Part shown: positions 60,838-63,350 of the stretch, one piece after another
How the letters are laid out: every line of letters begins with the position of its first letter
How positions within the stretch are numbered: position 1 is the stretch's first letter
DNA from: CANHVK01 sp046304235
GTDB lineage: Bacteria; Bacteroidota; Bacteroidia; Flavobacteriales_D; Crocinitomicaceae
Direction of reading: 5' to 3'
DNA: 63,350 nt
Assembly (NCBI GenBank): GCA_046304235.1
Contig: JBKCEW010000144.1
Location: forward strand, 1 to 63,350
Position numbers and translations under genes: made by a program
Notes under the pieces: generated by a model
What the model saw: the letters and a program-made list of their open reading frames with translations, nothing else
Told to the model about the DNA's origin: nothing
Databases searched by the model: none

Positions 60838-61602
60838 ATGAAAATAATCTCTTTTAATGTAAACGGAATTCGTGCTATTGCTCAAAAGAATTTCTTTGAA
60901 GATATGGAAAATCATAATCCTGATATCATTTGTTTGCAAGAAACTAAAGCAACGGTGGATCAAGTGAAAGAGACAGTTAAAAGCCTTTTTGGTTATGAAA
61001 TTTATGCAAATGAAGCTGCAAGAAAAGGGTATTCAGGTACAGCGATTTTAACGAAACATACTCCTGTAAGAGTTATGTATGATTTGCAAATTGATGAACA
61101 TGATCAAGAGGGAAGAGTTGTGTGTTTGGAATTTGAAAAGTTTTATTTAGTCAATGTATATACTCCAAATTCGGGGGGAGAATTATTGCGTTTAGGTTAC
61201 CGTCAAACTTGGGATGCCGCATTTTTGAATTATTTGAAAGAATTGGAGAAAACGAAACCTGTTTTAGTTTGTGGGGATTTAAATGTTGCGCACAAGGCGA
61301 TTGATTTGGCGCGGCCTAAAGAAAATTATAATAAAGCTGCTGGTTTTATGCAGGAAGAAATAGATGGGATGGATAACTACCACAAAGCAGGTATACTCGA
61401 TACTTTCAGATTTTTAAATCCGGAGAAGGTTAAATACTCATGGTGGAGTTACAGAGGAGGTGCTAGAGAGAAGAATGTTGGCTGGCGGATTGATTATTTT
61501 TTAGCATCAGAATCTTTATTACCAAATATAAAAGAATCATTTATTTTGAATGAAGTGCATGGTTCAGATCATTGTCCAGTAGGAATAGAGATACATGCGT
61601 AA
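60838..61602 (+). CDS. xth: Exodeoxyribonuclease III (AP endonuclease)
   Basis: Base-excision repair enzyme (about 254 residues from the ATG at 60838, MKIISFNVNGIRA; another ATG at 60826 is in frame). The EEP-family motifs are visible: NVNGIRA, CLQETKA (metal ligand Glu), YSGTAILTK, NVYTPNSGG, CGDLNVAH with the catalytic Asp and Asn, WRIDYFL, and SDHCPVGIE with the final Asp/His. It converges on the SGNH hydrolase gene with three bases between stops. Confidence 0.95.
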   Translation: MKIISFNVNGIRAIAQKNFFEDMENHNPDIICLQETKATVDQVKETVKSLFGYEIYANEAARKGYSGTAILTKHTPVRVMYDLQIDEHDQEGRVVCLEFEKFYLVNVYTPNSGGELLRLGYRQTWDAAFLNYLKELEKTKPVLVCGDLNVAHKAIDLARPKENYNKAAGFMQEEIDGMDNYHKAGILDTFRFLNPEKVKYSWWSYRGGAREKNVGWRIDYFLASESLLPNIKESFILNEVHGSDHCPVGIEIHA

Positions 61603-61605
61603 AAG

Positions 61606-62601
61606 TTAATTTATCGTAATCTTTCTTTCTAATGTAATTAACTTACAATAGTCAGAAATCTTTTGCTTGATAACATATTCACCTTTGTTTGAGTATTGAT
61701 GTGTTGGTTTTTGATCAAATGAAATTGTATTATCTCCAAATTCCCATGCTTGAGAAAGGTGATTTTTAGCATTAGAATATAATTCTACCACGTTATTTTT
61801 TTGAACTAAATCAAAACCGGGTATTAATGAAGGTTGTTTCGGAATATATCTCCAACGAGCAAGGTTATTTAATACAATTTTGGTTGCGGCTAACTCAATT
61901 ACTTCTTTTTGAAATGGATGTAATTCAATAATAGCTGAGTTTTTATATGGTGTTTCTCCAAAAATGGTAGTATAGAAAGCACAAGCAGATAAGTAAGATC
62001 CGGTTAATATTGGATGAAATCGATCGTCATTATATAGATTTATTTCTGGGTTAAACTCTCGAACTTCTTTCCAAACCATCCCTACAGGACATACGCCTAC
62101 ATTCAGTTTATCAGCAAATCGTAGATATTGACGTTCTATTCGGTATTGCATTGAGTCATATGATGCGATTGCCTTCCATTTAGGATTTCCATTTTTATAA
62201 CCCCAAGTCATGTAGAATAAAATTCTTGAACATTTCGAATAAGTTCGAATACTATCTACTATTTTTTTTGCATAAGGGAAAGTTAAACTATCAACCTTCG
62301 AGTCTGGTTGTGCAAATTCATTACTATGTCCTTGTAAAACAATGAAATCCCACTTTCTTGATTTTATTAGATTATAGGTTCTTTCTCTTGCAGAATGAAA
62401 TTTCAAGTCTTTACCACCAGTTACAGCCGTATCTATGTGTACTATTTTACCTTTTGCTAAAGCGATATCCTTAAATAAGCCCGGCATATTATTGTAGAAG
62501 GTAAAACTATTTCCTATGAAAAGTACTGAGGTAGTATCTTGTGAGAAAACATTTTTTATGGTACTAATCAAAAATAAAATTAGGATTGTTTTTTTTATCA
62601 T
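61606..62601 (-). CDS. Exported SGNH hydrolase with C-terminal PKD-like domain
   Basis: A 331-residue protein with a signal peptide (about residues 1-20, ending FS-QDTT). The SGNH/GDSL domain has block I LFIGNSFTFYNNMP (nucleophile Ser), block III LQGHSNEF, and block V DDRFHPILTGS with the Asp and His. The C-terminal 70 residues (AWEFGDNTISFDQKPTHQYSNKGEYVI) look like a PKD domain, often carbohydrate-binding. Likely an esterase or lipase acting on polysaccharide or lipid outside the cell. No T9SS domain; the substrate is unknown. Confidence 0.82.
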   Translation of the reverse strand: MIKKTILILFLISTIKNVFSQDTTSVLFIGNSFTFYNNMPGLFKDIALAKGKIVHIDTAVTGGKDLKFHSARERTYNLIKSRKWDFIVLQGHSNEFAQPDSKVDSLTFPYAKKIVDSIRTYSKCSRILFYMTWGYKNGNPKWKAIASYDSMQYRIERQYLRFADKLNVGVCPVGMVWKEVREFNPEINLYNDDRFHPILTGSYLSACAFYTTIFGETPYKNSAIIELHPFQKEVIELAATKIVLNNLARWRYIPKQPSLIPGFDLVQKNNVVELYSNAKNHLSQAWEFGDNTISFDQKPTHQYSNKGEYVIKQKISDYCKLITLERKITIN

Positions 62602-62683
62602 AGTTCTATCGAAATATTATTTAAATCGAAATTAATTAATTCAATCAAATTAATTTCTTTCTACTTTGCTAATTTGAGCATTT

Positions 62684-63350
62684 TTATAAAGAAAATTTCA
62701 ATTGTTTTCCGTTAATATCAAAATATTCTATTATTTCATTATTGATTGTCTGAAAAATTCCTCCCGGTAAAATGTTTATTGTTTCTTGACTCGGTGGAAT
62801 GATGAAATCGCCATTAGTGTCCATAACTCCAAATAATGGTTTATTATCTATTTTGATTATGTTTTTGAATACAAGATTTATTTTGCCAAAATAAGGTATT
62901 GCATCAAGTCTGCCATTTATATTAATACTTGTATAACCTGTTTTTTTAAGAATAATAAATTTGTTATCTGAAATAGCATTTAATTCATCAGATTGAATCT
63001 CAAATTTTTTTGATAAAGTGCTATCGTATAAAATCGAATTTTTTTCTTTATAAACTACTAAAAATTTTTCATTTTCTAAATTGCCACTTGCTTTGTTGAA
63101 AGTATTAATTTCTTTCATGTCTACTAAATTTATTAATCGATAAATTCTTTTTTTAGCATCATAAAAGCTAATGATATTTTTTCCGTGATTTTTTAATTGT
63201 TTAATGATTAAAGAATCTAAAATGGGAACGCCGTTTTTTCCAAATATTTTAAATTCATTTTTATGATTTTTAGCAATAATGAAATTATTTAAGATTTGAA
63301 TAGCGGCAAAACTTTCATTTTTATCTAAATTTTCACCATTCGTCTTGAAT
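62684..63350 (-). CDS. WG-repeat-like protein (5' end outside the window)
   Basis: Open frame running off the right edge; reading on beyond the apparent ATG at 63118 shows continuous coding to 63350 (about 220 residues visible). WG-like repeats are suggested by LFGVMDTNGDFIIPP and KFLVVYKEKNS-type strands and, upstream, IFGKNGVPILDS. WG repeats form beta-strand arrays in many Bacteroidota proteins of unknown function. Signal peptide and start are not visible. Confidence 0.7.
   Translation of the reverse strand, partial: FKTNGENLDKNESFAAIQILNNFIIAKNHKNEFKIFGKNGVPILDSLIIKQLKNHGKNIISFYDAKKRIYRLINLVDMKEINTFNKASGNLENEKFLVVYKEKNSILYDSTLSKKFEIQSDELNAISDNKFIILKKTGYTSININGRLDAIPYFGKINLVFKNIIKIDNKPLFGVMDTNGDFIIPPSQETINILPGGIFQTINNEIIEYFDINGKQLKFSL

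Noticed and set aside
1..63350. tRNA, rRNA, CRISPR, insertion sequence or prophage
   Set aside because: None of their signatures (clover-leaf arms, direct repeat arrays, transposase, integrase) was recognised by eye; an automated scan would be needed to rule out a tRNA fully.

Overview
The window is one contiguous, strongly AT-rich chromosomal segment of a Bacteroidota bacterium, most likely of the order Flavobacteriales. Support for this: gldB and gldC gliding-motility genes side by side; a secreted metalloprotease with a type IX secretion (T9SS) C-terminal sorting domain; Bacteroidota-type r-proteins such as a single-Cys L36; an S46 dipeptidyl-peptidase; little sign of Shine-Dalgarno sequences; and repeated promoter boxes of the Bacteroidota form TAnnTTTG, in the best case with TTTG about 19 bases upstream. 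I see no rRNA, tRNA, CRISPR array, insertion sequence, prophage or integrase. Almost everything is housekeeping and tightly packed.

Layout. 1-2.7 kb: gldB (cut by the left edge), gldC and a polytopic membrane protein. 2.7-8.7 kb: S46 peptidase (predicted DPP11 type), coaE, a methyltransferase coupled to a ZIP metal transporter, hemH. 8.8-12.5 kb: lpdA, the only long non-coding stretch (about 450 bases), lipA, a YkgJ-like cysteine-cluster protein. 12.6-15.7 kb: osmC-like and SpoU-type rRNA methylase genes, then a minus-strand set upp / membrane protein / yjjG-like. 15.8-22.9 kb: ABC exporter, hldD-like epimerase, SRPBCC protein, folE, a Bax-inhibitor-1 family protein, and a UvrD/PcrA helicase on the other strand.

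23.0-40.1 kb is the translation super-operon: str (rpsL-rpsG-fusA), S10, spc (including secY, infA, rpmJ) and alpha (rpsM-rpsK-rpsD-rpoA-rplQ), 32 genes on the plus strand. rpmD and rpmJ are short genes placed by reading the sequence. carA, eno and hutU follow, each separated by clear terminators.

44.8-63.3 kb is mixed: a secreted protein of a family often labelled asparagine synthetase B, dnaB, mnmD, a lipocalin-like lipoprotein, a YifB/ComM AAA ATPase, a FISUMP-domain protein, an iron/siderophore-type ABC importer (binding protein, permease, ATPase), a DEAD-box helicase, the T9SS metalloprotease, a small lipoprotein, an FKBP-type isomerase, a DUF1801 protein, a MutS2-like protein without Smr domain, xth, an SGNH hydrolase, and a WG-repeat-like protein cut by the right edge.

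Most noteworthy: (1) fusA, normally essential, carries one in-frame TAA at codon 395, exactly between domains II and III, with otherwise perfect coding on both sides; (2) a bulged 13-bp stem plus inner hairpin and T-rich tail lies between rpsK and rpsD, a candidate S4-responsive leader or attenuator; (3) a hairpin sits at the predicted 5' end of the str operon mRNA, directly behind the best promoter match in the window; (4) four genes have a TAnnTTTG box ending exactly four bases before the start codon, predicting leaderless mRNAs; (5) an 18-bp perfect terminator for the peptidase gene is embedded in the coding sequence of its convergent neighbour; (6) a terminator hairpin almost abuts the hemH start. 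No obviously new multi-gene system is visible; the best candidates for new biology are these regulatory structures and the EF-G interruption.
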